A stretch of 64,000 nt of DNA from Ecdyonurus torrentis (lineage: Eukaryota > Arthropoda > Insecta > Ephemeroptera > Heptageniidae), in contig OX439130.1 in the NCBI GenBank assembly GCA_949318235.1, positions 38,801,851-38,865,850 of the forward strand, given 5' to 3'. The notes under the pieces are model-generated. The model did no database searches. It was not told the DNA's origin and worked only from the letters and a program-made list of their open reading frames with translations. Shown piece after piece: positions 1-10,845 of the stretch (positions within the stretch are counted from its first letter, which is position 1; each line of letters opens with the position of its first letter). The position numbers were made by a program, and so were the translations under genes.

Positions 1-37
1 GCCAAAAACATAATGTTTTTAGCCTGGCCTAGTTACA

Positions 38-243
38 TACCGATGCTTACCCGTCGAAGTGAACGTACTACAATTTACAAATTTTGTGAAAAATGAACGT
101 TCTACACTTTACAAATTCCAAGTTCACCCATCTAGTTCTCATGTTAAAACGTGTAGAAGCACCAAACGTAGATAGGTCATTTTGAGTGTAATTTGTTAAG
201 TGTAGTGCGTACACTTTGACGGGTAAACATCGATACTTTATGT
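38..243. repeat. MITE-like inverted repeat (~205 bp)
   Basis: Outer arms of about 45 bp are inverted copies: CGATGCTTACCCGTC near 40-55 and its reverse complement GACGGGTAAACATCG near 218-232, followed inward by related GTACTACA / TGTAGTGCGT stretches. There is no coding capacity. It is the only annotated item in the first 450 bases; the rest of 1-453 is AT-rich with no recognisable gene. Confidence 0.55.
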
Positions 244-816
244 TATACTCCTTTGAACTTGTAACGTTAAACGAGTCTTTAACTATTGTCTCTATCACAT
301 GTAAGGTATCACTGTCAGTAACAGCTCAATCTCTGATTCCCCAATTTTCTAAATCTATCTATACGTTTTTCTATTAACTTTTTTAGGTAATAATTTTCAT
401 TCTCAAAATGTGAAACTTGGTTTTAAAGCCTTTTTTCTTGTCAGAGAGAGAGAGATCAATGATAAAGAAAAGGATAGAAAAACCAGCAAGGGCCTTACCA
501 CAGTAGAAGTTCTATGGAGAGGTCGAGGTCTTGCATGGCACAGTATAATGTTATAAAAGTTTCTTTATAACTTGAGAGCTTTCGTCATATGATAATGACA
601 TTATCAATCAAAAGAGAAAATTACTTGAGCACATCACTGAGCAGTGTCTTGTCTTGTACTGCCGTGTTATGCTCTTGCTGGTTTGGAGTTGGTGGAGAGG
701 GGTGGGGGTGGAGTAGGGAATCTGGGAAGGAGTGTGAATGAGTGAGGGAAGGAGTGAGTGAGGGAAAGGGAAAAGGTGGGGAGGGGAGCGGGAATAGGGT
801 ATATTTTTGAAATATG

Positions 817-1384
817 TTAGCGAATATTAAGTCCAGGCAGCCCTTGGGCTTTTCTGGATCTTAATATATGTTGATATGCTAATTCATATTGTCGTAACGT
901 CGCATAGTTGGCTGGGCCCGGAATAGTGCGAAGTATTGTTGATTTATAACATAATTGGAAATTTGATATGCCATGAGAGGCCGCATGTTCAGCCACAGGT
1001 TTTTCCATCTCATTGTTTTTTACGGATTGTCTGTGGCCATTCATGCGGTCTCTCGCTTTTTGTGTGGTTAAGCCTATGTAAAATGCTTGACATTTTTCCT
1101 GTTGGCCTGTGGTGGGGTTGGTGGTATGTTGGGTACATTCAAGTTTGTAGATTACGTTTTCTGATGTGCAAGTATTGTGGCCGTGGATAGGGTATGTAAG
1201 GTTGGTGACGGGACTTGTAAACGTTTTGCTGGGGATTTGAGTGATGCATGTATCGCATCTCCTTCCTCTGTTGCTCTGTTTGCCGTTGTTTTGACAGGGG
1301 AAAGATCCACTAGGTAGGGGCTTAGGTTTTGGTGTGGGATCAGTATGGGATAAGATTGCTTTAATATTTGGTGGTTGACGGAAT
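817..1384 (-). pseudogene. GIY-YIG endonuclease domain of a Penelope-like element (left arm, 5'-truncated)
   Basis: Reading leftwards from the palindrome centre, the frame is open for about 189 codons to a stop at 817. It begins with the PLE linker FRQPPNIKAIL, then a cysteine cluster (FPCQN, later CDTCIT), then the GIY-YIG core: VIYKLEC followed by AFYIGLTTQKARDRMNGH. The first GIY tyrosine appears as VIY, the YIG is intact, and the conserved arginine of the helix is present (KARDR). It is the C-terminal part only; no reverse transcriptase is attached, so it is a dead fragment, although the frame itself is undamaged. Confidence 0.75.
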
Positions 1385-1395
1385 GCTATTGGTGG

Positions 1396-1963
1396 ATTCC
1401 GTCAACCACCAAATATTAAAGCAATCTTATCCCATACTGATCCCACACCAAAACCTAAGCCCCTACCTAGTGGATCTTTCCCCTGTCAAAACAACGGCAA
1501 ACAGAGCAACAGAGGAAAGAGATGCGATACATGCATCACTCAAATCCCCAGCAAAACGTTTACAAGTCCCGTCACCAACCTTACATACCCTATCCACGGC
1601 CACAATACTTGCACATCAGAAAACGTAATCTACAAACTTGAATGTACCCAACATACCACCAACCCCACCACAGGCCAACAGGAAAAATGTCAAGCATTTT
1701 ACATAGGCTTAACCACACAAAAAGCGAGAGACCGCATGAATGGCCACAGACAATCCGTAAAAAACAATGAGATGGAAAAACCTGTGGCTGAACATGCGGC
1801 CTCTCATGGCATATCAAATTTCCAATTATGTTATAAATCAACAATACTTCGCACTATTCCGGGCCCAGCCAACTATGCGACGTTACGACAATATGAATTA
1901 GCATATCAACATATATTAAGATCCAGAAAAGCCCAAGGGCTGCCTGGACTTAATATTCGCTAA
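1396..1963 (+). pseudogene. GIY-YIG endonuclease domain of a Penelope-like element (right arm, 5'-truncated)
   Basis: Mirror copy of the left-arm frame, open from the loop to the stop at 1961-1963. It shows the same FRQPPN linker, the CDTC cysteine pair, and a GIY-YIG core (VIYKLEC, then FYIGLTTQKARDR) ending in LPGLNIR. In PLEs this domain follows the reverse transcriptase and nicks DNA for target-primed integration. Here the RT half is missing. The two frames are almost identical at the DNA level, so the duplication that made the palindrome is young, or the arms are kept identical by gene conversion. Confidence 0.75.
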
Positions 1964-2353
1964 CATATTTCAAAAATATACCCTATTCCCGCTCCCCTCC
2001 CCACCTTTTCCCTTTCCCTCACTCACTCCTTCCTTCACTCATTCACACTCCTTCCCAGATTCCCTACTCCACCCCCACCCCTCTCCACCAACTCCAAACC
2101 AGCAAGAGCATAACACGGCAGTACAAGACAAGACACTGCTCAGTGATGTGCTCAAGTAATTTTCTCTTTTGATTGATAATGTCATTATCATATGACGAAA
2201 GCTCTCAAGTTATAAAGAAACTTTTATAACATTATACTGTGCCATGCAAGACCTCGACCTCTCCATAGAACTTCTACTGTGGTAAGGCCCTTGCTGGTTT
2301 TTCTATCCTTTTCTTTATCATTGATCCTAACCGCGATGGTTTTTTCCTTAAAT

Positions 2354-2357
<4 letters not shown>

Positions 2358-2389
<32 letters not shown>
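2358..2389. repeat. (AG)n microsatellite next to the PLE palindrome
   Basis: About 16 AG units follow the right PLE tail. A shorter AG run (443-453) directly abuts the left arm, so both outer ends of the palindrome touch the same simple repeat. Confidence 0.8.
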
Positions 2390-2390
<1 letters not shown>

Positions 2391-2491
2391 TAACAAATAA
2401 AAATAATTGTTCCTTACAATCCCTTATTGTCTTTAATTTAGAGAAGAACTGTTAGTTCAGTATGTTATATTATACCTCAAGGATCTTGTGG

Positions 2492-3558
2492 TTATTTTTC
2501 AGGTTTTCTGTGAGAATCTGCAAAGTCCTTAATTTTTTGCCATAGTTGTGATGGTTCATCTACTCGTGGTATCTGTAACACAACAAAACAAATTTTACTG
2601 AACATCAAAAGCTGCAAATAATATATGTGCACAAGTTCTACTCAATAGATGCAAATTTAAGTGGCAATATATACCAACAATCATATGCACCATATGACAA
2701 AGTGTTCCTGATTGATCGACTGTAGCATAAATGTTACATTAAAAAAGATGTCACTTTCAAAAGCAAGAGACACAAAATTAACTGCAGGCGGGTGCTTGGT
2801 TGCCAGCTCTATACTTCAAACACCTGCAATCCTTTTCAAAAACTTCTTGTCACCCAGTTAAATATTTCCATTATTTTTCATGATTGCTCTCTTTTGATCG
2901 CTTTTATTCTTAAATTTAAAATCCTAAACCGAGTCGAAGGTATTTAAAAAAAAATACAACTACTTGATAGCTGCGGACTGCTGATAGCTAGTACAATTAT
3001 ATTCATATCTGCTTTAATATAACATCTTTGCCAAGGAATTGTAACACAAAATTTAGAAATGAAAATATTGTAATGTTAGGGCTGTAAGCTGCAACCTCTA
3101 GTTAAACCTTAGTTATATATTTTTAATTGTTGCAACAATCAAAATAACAACTTAACTACGGTTTAACTAGTTAGTTAGTGTTGCAGCTTACGGGGGTTAT
3201 TGTATGATTGTCGATCGGCTGTAACTATGTAGAAGGAGAGTTCATTTAATAATGTTCATGATAAACTCTAATGTGGATTACGCATCAAAGAAAAAGGAAT
3301 AGATTAATACATTATTATAATTAAAGCACATTATATTTAAAGTTATATTACGCTAAAATCTTTAATTAAATAGGTACAAAAAAGGGGGGATGTAAAATTG
3401 CAAGCTCAAGGCTGCTAATTAAATAATTTTTACTGCCGTGATAAGAAATGTTGTTTTCCTTATATTTATATACATATCTAGCGTGGATTAATTAGTCACA
3501 AGTATAATACAAGGAATGAAATAAAAGTAAAATAAAAACTGATGATATAAATATATAG

Positions 3559-3619
<61 letters not shown>

Positions 3620-3959
3620 CCTATATATATATATATATATCACCAGAAATCTAAAATGAGCAAGAGAAAGATCAAAATATTGTGGAAGTCAGTTGCTGAG
3701 GGGTCCAACCTGGTAACAATTAGTATTAAAAAAAATCTAATGTAGTGTACAGTGTACTTATAATAAAAAATTATCATTCAAACTTGGTCCATTTTTGCGC
3801 GGCATAAAATGTGAAGAGTGAAATATGCGATCTCGTGTCTACCGTGAGCATATGCTTGTAAAAAAGATTACTAGAGGCCGCTTCGTGCGTTGCTCAGGTA
3901 AGCTGCAGTTAGCCAGCACAGCCAGCCCAACACTCCGCATTATGCATCTTTACCTCAAC

Positions 3960-4006
<47 letters not shown>

Positions 4007-4563
4007 CCACTTTTTTTGTCACCGCCAATAAATGCAAGTTCCTAGTCGTCAGATATTGTATAAAAATAAAAATTTTACAAAATAAAAAGATTAGAATAAA
4101 ACAATATCAATAAATCCTATTTTATAATATATTGCAATTATTTATAGTTAAATATTTGTCTTATTAAAAATATAATAGAAAAATAAATTAAAATTTTGTG
4201 TTATTGTGAAATAGACAGTTTACGAACTGTAAAAAAAAAAAATACAATAATGCTGTTCGTAAACCCTGTTCTCTTGCACCAAAAAATGCGCATTCCATTT
4301 GAATAACCATAGGCGATCGTCATTTTTGGTGCAGAGAACAGGGTTTACGAACAGCATTAATTTCAAAGTAAAATCTATTTTTTAAATTATTCAAATTTAA
4401 AAAAGAAAGAATAAAATAAAAACAGTAATATTAGTAGTGTTATTAGTTATTATTAATATTTAATATTTAAACATTAAAGTTATTTTGTGTAAATTGTATT
4501 TTTATGCAATAACTGACGAGTAGAAACTTGCATTATTTTTATTGGCGGTGACAAAAAAAAAGT

Positions 4564-4622
<59 letters not shown>

Positions 4623-5715
4623 AGGTAAAGATGCATCATGCGAAGTGTTTGGCTGGCTTTGCTGGCTAACTGCAGCTTACCTGAGCAACGCACGAAGCGG
4701 CCTCTAGTAATCTTTTTTACAAGCATATGCTCACGGTAGACACGAGATCGCCTATTTCACTCTTCACATTTTTGCCAATTTTTCACAAAATGGACCAAGT
4801 TTAAATGGTAATTTTTTATTATAAGTACACTGTACCATAAAAAGTTTATGGCATTTTATTCTCGGAATACAGATACTATGGGCTATTATGCTGTATTGTC
4901 TGTATTGATGGCATTGTAGCTGCAGTTAATTAAGCTATAATATGTATCTCACCTCATAATTCTGACTAATGTAAACTCCTGCATACATCCCAGCTCCGAA
5001 TGTCAGCTGAAACAAAAAAGGAATTTATTATTATCTATCCAGAACAAATTAAAAAATAAATAATAATAATAAATTGGCAACAGGAGTGCGTAAGTTATTG
5101 CAGATTGCTAATGATGATGTATCATTTACAAATCACAGGGAGATCTTTATACAGGTTTTTCAAAGATTTATATGTACATACATATATGTACCGCACGGAA
5201 ATAAAAAAAACTTGCACAACTGAATTGGAACTCTAAAAGTGCAAATTATTCATTCATTTCCGTACAATGTTGTACAATGTTGTACAGCTCTGGCCAAAAG
5301 TTCCCGAACGGGGCAGCGGCGGCCGCTGCGTTTTCTCATAAAGATAACATAGTGTTGTTGCGGGTTGCCTATACAAATCGTTCGGAAACTTTTGGCCAGA
5401 GCTGTACATACTATCCGTATGATGACCGACACATAAACAACATTTATAAAATCCAGTTCATAAGGGAAGCTAAAAAAAATGGGCGTAGACATATAACCTG
5501 GATATGATTATTAACACAAATACAAAACATGTTTATGGCATTCAAAACATCTTACATATACATACATAATATGCAATGTGTACCATACACATTAGTACAT
5601 ACAGCAATCACTAAAATAAAATGTAGGCAGGGTTGCTTACAATTCCACCTACTAATAAATGAACCACGATGAAAACAATAAGCAGAGCATTGTATAGGAA
5701 TGTTAAAATCGTCAT
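2492..5715 (-). CDS. STMP1-like short membrane (mitochondrial) protein, 3 exons
   Basis: Exons on the minus strand: 5715-5641 (ATG, 25 codons), 5006-4953 (18 codons) and 2572-2492 (26 codons plus TAA). All introns are GT-AG and all junctions are phase 0, giving 69 aa. Exon 2 encodes a small glycine-rich membrane segment, LTFGAGMYAGVYISQNYE, and exon 3 continues IPRVDEPSQLWQKIKDF. This matches the hallmark of short transmembrane mitochondrial protein 1 (C7orf73; membrane helix then a YLAQNYDIP-type motif and a charged amphipathic tail). STMP1 homologues are about 47 aa micropeptides of the inner mitochondrial membrane. Exons 2 and 3 are well supported. Exon 1 (a hydrophobic stretch ending HLLVGGI) is inferred from phase and splice sites only. 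Intron 2 holds a 1.1-kb inverted-repeat transposon. Confidence 0.62.
3077..3198. repeat. MITE-like inverted repeat with GTAAGCTGCAAC ends
   Basis: The sequence around 3082-3094 (GTAAGCTGCAAC) and its reverse complement GTTGCAGCTTAC at 3181-3192 form the ends. Internal AGTTAAACC / GGTTTAACT stretches pair as well. It is a ~120-bp hairpin in the last intron of the STMP1-like gene. Confidence 0.6.
3561..3640. repeat. (TA)n microsatellite with an internal TAGGCCTA
   Basis: About 70 bp of alternating TA, bounded by GGTCTATA on the left and interrupted by AGGCCT on the right. Confidence 0.85.
3750..4832. mobile_element. TA-flanked non-autonomous DNA transposon with ~310-bp inverted repeats
   Basis: The termini CAGTGTACTTATAATAAAA and the complementary TTATAAGTACACTG are each next to TA (3748-3749 and 4833-4834), as in Tc1/mariner insertions. 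Both arms contain the same ~200-bp segment, including a long (TC)n run on the left (3963-4002) and the complementary (AG)n run on the right (4567-4617), of unequal length. The weak reading frames across the arms are mirror images of each other and not genes. A second MITE sits in the middle (4250-4357). Confidence 0.7.
4250..4357. mobile_element. MITE family A, copy 1
   Basis: A 108-bp element with ends ATGCTGTTCGTAAACCC and GGGTTTACGAACAGCAT, flanked by TA on both sides. Near-identical copies are at 8528, 28444 and 56349. All copies share an internal AATGCGCATT or related hairpin core. Confidence 0.82.
5281..5408. mobile_element. Tc1/mariner-like MITE family B, copy 1
   Basis: Starts TGTACAGCTCTGGCCAAAAG and ends with its reverse complement; the ends are TA plus CAGCTCTGGCC, a common Tc1-type terminus. 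It carries a CpG-rich GGCAGCGGCGGCCGC core shared with the copy at 21978. It lies in intron 1 of the proposed STMP1-like gene. Confidence 0.82.
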
Positions 5716-6931
5716 TTCACTTTTATTTGAACACCTTCTCTTTCAGTGGCGGCCATGCAGCAGTTATTTTTAGCACAAGCAGATACAATGTAAAAATAGA
5801 ACGACGATTCACACAGTCACACAAAAAAACACGCAAACGAAGCGTATTGGTTGCAAGAAAACTAGAATGATCACAAAAGTCACAAGATAATTTAACATAT
5901 GCAATGAATTGCTGAATGATTAGCAAAATGCAATGTCAATAAGTAAAAAAAAAAAAAAAAAAAAAAAAAAGATGCATTGTCATACATACAGACATATCAT
6001 TATTACATATTTTTTATAGTCTCCACGAAACATGTCATAAACTAGAAATACGCATTAATAGCTTTTCTCAATGGTGAAAAGAATCTGAACATTTTCTTAC
6101 CAAAAATTTAATCATTCTACCAAGAATTTGCTACACAAATCCTTAGAATGATATAAAATTGCTTGGCTGCAAAATCACAACAAAGAACAGCTGACCTCCC
6201 TAGTCAAAATCCATTATACTTGAAGTATACTTTTTTTTGTAATTAATTATACTTAAATACAAAAGTGTACTTAAATGATAAAAACTATAATTAAAGTATA
6301 ATCAAAAATTATACTTGAACTATGATTTTTTTTATACTTTAATTGTACTTTAATTATAATTTTATAATTATACTTTTTTTGTTATTAAAATACACTAAGA
6401 AGCACATTTAATTATATAAAAATTATAATAATTGTATTTTATAGTTGCAAACTGATATTTAGTGCATAGATTTGAACTATATATACATATGTAAAAATAT
6501 AATTTTTTTTATTGTTTAAAACTATTAGAAAATATAATACAAAACTTATTTCTTTTTCTTTTTTTTTTACATTAATTTTCTTTAAAAAATATTTTTTTTT
6601 TTCGTATTTATTTAGGTGATATATATTGTTTATATTTTTTTTACCACACGTAATATTCTTTTTTAATGCTAAAAAAATCTGATTGTCAATTTAATTGTCA
6701 ATTTTTCAAAGGTTTTAATGATTCAAAACATCAAAATGATTATTAATATATAACTGAGAAAAAAATATCATAATTCTGCGGGATTAAAAAAAAATTAACC
6801 GCAATCATGGTTTATAGAACATGCACATAGACATAGAAATGAATATCTTGGGATGATTTCGCGGGATATTTAATTTCTTTTTTGTTGAGAATTTTATAAT
6901 TAACCCGCATCAGTTTCAAAATAATTAATAG

Positions 6932-6938
<7 letters not shown>

Positions 6939-6997
<59 letters not shown>
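6939..6997. repeat. (TA)n microsatellite
   Basis: About 59 bp of uninterrupted TA repeats. Confidence 0.9.
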
Positions 6998-7000
<3 letters not shown>

Positions 7001-8527
7001 TATTTTTATTTCCCTTATTTTCTACTTAATTATATGTAAAACGTTGTCTCTAAAAAGAAATTTATTCAATATATCAGAATCAGAGACCAAATCTCTATTT
7101 AAAAAAATCTTACAAATTGGGTCACGAGTTTTTTTTTTTTTTTTTTCCTGGATCCCCGTGCACGAGATGAATTATTTTGGCCTAAAATTTGGACTGGACT
7201 AAATAGTAAATTGTTTGGCAAAAGAAAAGTATAATTGTAACAATAAAAAAAAAGAAGAAAAATATTTACATCAAAATTCTTATAATTAATGTGAATAAGA
7301 GACAAAAGTTAGGAAAAAAAAAAATAGCGGCCCTATTGTTATTAATTTATTTAAAAAAGACTTGGTCCCATAATTTTTTTTAAACATTTTCAACATTGTC
7401 AGAAAAATATAATTATTTTCTTGAAATACTTGTGGGTATATGACTGTATTATATAACAGCATACCGTGTGCGTTAATTTATTTTTTTTCCCTGCGTTTTT
7501 GTCCCCATGCAGCGCAGAAACACCGAGAATGATTTATAGTAATAAATGAAGCAATAAAAATTTGCATGATGTTAAGGGTATATTTTATGTGATCAAAATT
7601 ACATTTTACAGCAAATTGTTAATATTGTTAATTTTAACACAAGATTACAACAGTTTACAATTTAAATCAATGCAATCATTGTTGTGTAAGTGATGCGTCA
7701 AAAAAAAGTTTTGAAAATTTTGCCGATTTCGCGCTAAATAAAAAGTGAGCATCGTTATTATGGATGACAGTTGATTGAAAGTTTTTGGAATAATCTCCGC
7801 TGCTTTTGTTAAAACAAGCTAATAAATGAGCGACAAAAGGTAAGTTGTATAAATATTCATTGAGATAAGCTAATTAGCTAAGATAATAACACATAATTAT
7901 GATGTTTCTCAATAATTTTAATCGTTAAATTGAAATTTAAAGTAAGCGTCCTTTTTGGACTTTCAAGTTTTTTGGTACAATGTTTAGATCTTATTTCATT
8001 TGCATTTAATAAAACTTAATTAACATGACACTTAAGTGTTTAATAATTACTTATAAGAAACAGTAGGTAATTAATGTATTAATTATGTGAAATCGTTTTT
8101 TTTCTTTCAGTCTAACATTCAATGAAGACAGCAACAATGATGTCTATCATTTGGGCCAATAAAATTCATCCATCTTTTCTGAATAAGCAAGCCTCTTTTA
8201 TTTAGCAAGGATTTTATTTGATTGATTGTGAGGATTAGGTAAGCATTATTGAATTGGTGGTCTGACATTTTATTTTATTATTTAATGCAGTGTATTTTCT
8301 AAACTGATATGTGTTTTTCTTTTTTTTTTCTTTTTGTATTACAGATCCATTGCTCCCATTTGCTCGTATTGTGGTGTGTGTTTACCGAGTGCCATATAAT
8401 GGAAAAAGTACATGGTATGTGGATGAAGTTTAGTGTAGTGTCATGATGTATATGATGCAAGCAAGTATGCATAATATATAGGGTGTACATATCTGTATGA
8501 CGTCCTTCTGGAGCAATAATAACATTA

Positions 8528-8639
8528 ATGCTGTTCGTAAACCCTCTGTTCTTTGCTCCTAAAATGATGATCAGCTTTATGGTTATTCAATTGGAATGCG
8601 CATTTTTTGGTGCAAGAGAACAGGGTTTACGAACAGCAT
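8528..8639. mobile_element. MITE family A, copy 2
   Basis: Same ATGCTGTTCGTAAACCC terminal repeats between TA dinucleotides. The internal core (TGGTTATTCAATTGGAATGCG) is inverted relative to copies 1 and 4. Confidence 0.82.
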
Positions 8640-9223
8640 TATTGCTCCAGCAGGATAGGATCACATTTTTTTCCCTCTAATAATTTATTAATATTATTTT
8701 CCTCTTGTACTTGAAAATATAATTCAACATTATGTTAAAAGTACCAATTGAAAATTGCTAAGTATTTTAAATTGGCAAATTGGGTTATTAAATTTGTCTT
8801 CAATGTGTTTAGTTTTCGTGTACGACGCTTTGATTTTTTTATGAAACACTATACCAAATCATATACTATACTCTGCAACATAACTTAGGTTGATCAATTT
8901 ATAATGTGATATAAATAATTTTTGTCGTTGTTTATTCTCAATATAACTGTGTTATATTAAATGAGTTGTATGAAAAACTGTTTGTTGTCGTTATGCTGTT
9001 ATTTTATTAATTTTGCAATGATATAGCTTTTTAGGTCCTTGTATTTATTATTAATTGCATAGTGATTATACTAAATAGCAGAGTAGTTAATATATTCAGC
9101 ATAATTACTTTTATGTTATTAAAAATACCAATGTATTCTGCTCTAATGTAGAGCAAGTGTTCAACGTAATGAACGAGCTAAATGAAACTTAACGAAACAT
9201 GTACCCAATTAAATTAAGGTCTG

Positions 9224-10845
9224 GACCACACAACAAGGTAAACTCAACAACTTGTGATTTAAATAAAATTAATAAATAAGGTATATTTTGGTAATCTGTC
9301 CCGAGATACGTCTGACTTGACGTGAGTCACTACAATCTTGCATGGCCTTGTGCAGACATAAGAAAACTTAGCTGTCAACACTTACAGCTCTACCTATAGT
9401 GAGATGAGGTGAACCTCTGACTTGACATGGACCATTACCACCTTGCACTGCCCATGACTGCATGGCCTCGTACAGACAGAAATTTACTTAGGTGTCAATT
9501 GCTACACATCTCCTGCAATACTGTTCAATATATTTAACAAAATTGTATAATACTCCACGTTACCTGCTGTGTGAGCCTACAACATAAGAATAATATACAC
9601 TATTATTCAATGCAGTCGTATAATAATGTATGTAATTCTTATGTTGTAGGCAAACAGCAGGTAACATGGAGTATTATACAATTTTGTTAGATATTTAACA
9701 TAGAATATTTGTAATACTGTTCAATATATTTAGCAAAATTGTATAATAATCTATGTTACTCGCTGTGAGCCTACAATATAAGAATTACATTAATTATTAT
9801 TCAATGCAGTTGTAAAATAATGTATATAATTCTTATGTTGTGAGCTAACAGCGGGTAACGTGGAGTATTATACAATTTTGTTAAAGGTGTAGAACACCTT
9901 GATCAAAAAACATGTCTAATATCCTAACCTAGCTAAATATCAATGATTGATTTGGCCAAAGTCATTGATTTCTAATTTATTTTCCATTCACAAAATGGTG
10001 CGAGCGGTTACTGACGTCACAGCTCGCCTGGTCCACGCGCGTGTAAAACAGGCAAGCTGTGACATCAGTGACCGCTTTCACTATTTTGTGAGTGGAAAAT
10101 AAATTAGAAATCAATGACTCGCCGGTCAAATCAACGTATATTTAGCTATGTTAGGATATTAGACAATTTTTTGTTCAATTTTTGTTCACGCCTTTTAAAA
10201 TATTGAACATCGAATATTTGTGATACTGTTCAATATATTTAGCAAAATTGTATAATACTCCACGTTATCCGCTGTGAGCCTACATAAGAATTACATACAT
10301 TATTATTCAATGCAGTCGTATAATAATGTATGTAATTCTTATGTTGTAGGTATTGAACATTGAATATTTGTAATACTGTTAAATATATCTAACAAAATTG
10401 TATAATACACTCCATGTTACCTGCTGTAAGCCTACAACATAAGAATTACATACATTATTATACGACTGCATAGAATAATAATGTATGTAATTCTTATGTT
10501 GTAGGCTCCCACAGCGGGCAACATGGAGTGTATTATACAATTTTGTTAAATATATTGAACAGTATACAGGAGATGTTTAGTGAGTTGACACCTAAGTAAA
10601 TTTCTGTCTGTACGAGGCCATGCAGTCATGGTAGTGCATGGTCCACGTCAAGTCAGAGGTTCACCTCATCTCATCGCTATATATGCATAGGGGTGTTAAG
10701 TTTTGACAGGTAAAGTGTATTGATGTCAGTACGAGGCGTGTATGCATGCAGTCAGTCCTGGCCGTGCAAGGTGGTAGTGGTTTGATTATGTCAAGTCAGA
10801 AGGTATCTCGGGACAGTTTTTGTTGAGATAATCTTGTTGTATGGT
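9224..10845. mobile_element. Foldback-like composite of repeated hairpin units
   Basis: Outer arms: ACCACACAACAAGGT at 9225 pairs with ATCTTGTTGTATGGT at 10831; GTCCCGAGATAC near 9299 pairs with GTATCTCGGGAC near 10803; the GTACAGACAGAAATTTACTT region near 9470 pairs with the complementary stretch near 10595. Inside are at least four ~170-190-bp units (starting near 9520, 9715, 10225 and 10370). Each unit is itself a hairpin made of ACTGTTCAATATATTTA, a CTGCTGTGAGCCTACAACA segment and the complementary half. A family C MITE (9881-10198) interrupts the array. There is no coding capacity. Confidence 0.65.
9881..10198. mobile_element. TTAA-flanked (piggyBac-like) MITE family C, copy 1
   Basis: Begins TTAAAGGTGTAGAACACC and ends at a decayed CGCCTTTTAA. 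The inner arms are a nearly perfect ~110-bp hairpin around CACTGACGTCACAGC-type sequence. It is closely related to 16665-16980. TTAA at both ends is the piggyBac target signature. Confidence 0.75.

Larger units (their letters stand above)
454..2326. mobile_element. Giant palindrome of two Penelope-like element 3' ends
   Basis: Two arms of exactly 931 bp (454-1384 and 1396-2326) are reverse complements of each other around an 11-base loop. I noticed only two mismatches (CTCCTTCC against CTCTTTCC near 1260/1520, and GAGGGAAG against GAAGGAAG near 745/2030). Each arm carries a GIY-YIG nuclease reading frame pointing away from the centre, then ~360 bp of pyrimidine- or purine-rich non-coding tail. 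The layout is two 5'-truncated Penelope-like (PLE) copies joined head-to-head at their truncation points. The right copy keeps a longer 3' tail that continues past the palindrome; related 3' tails lie at 45268, 39073 and 19229. Confidence 0.8.

Noticed and set aside
3825..4726. Two similar ~70-aa frames with serine/leucine runs
   Set aside because: They are the two inverted arms of the 3750-4832 element; the runs come from (TC)n/(AG)n.
9224..10845. CRISPR-like array
   Set aside because: Repeats are long self-complementary units without uniform spacers, in a eukaryotic genome.
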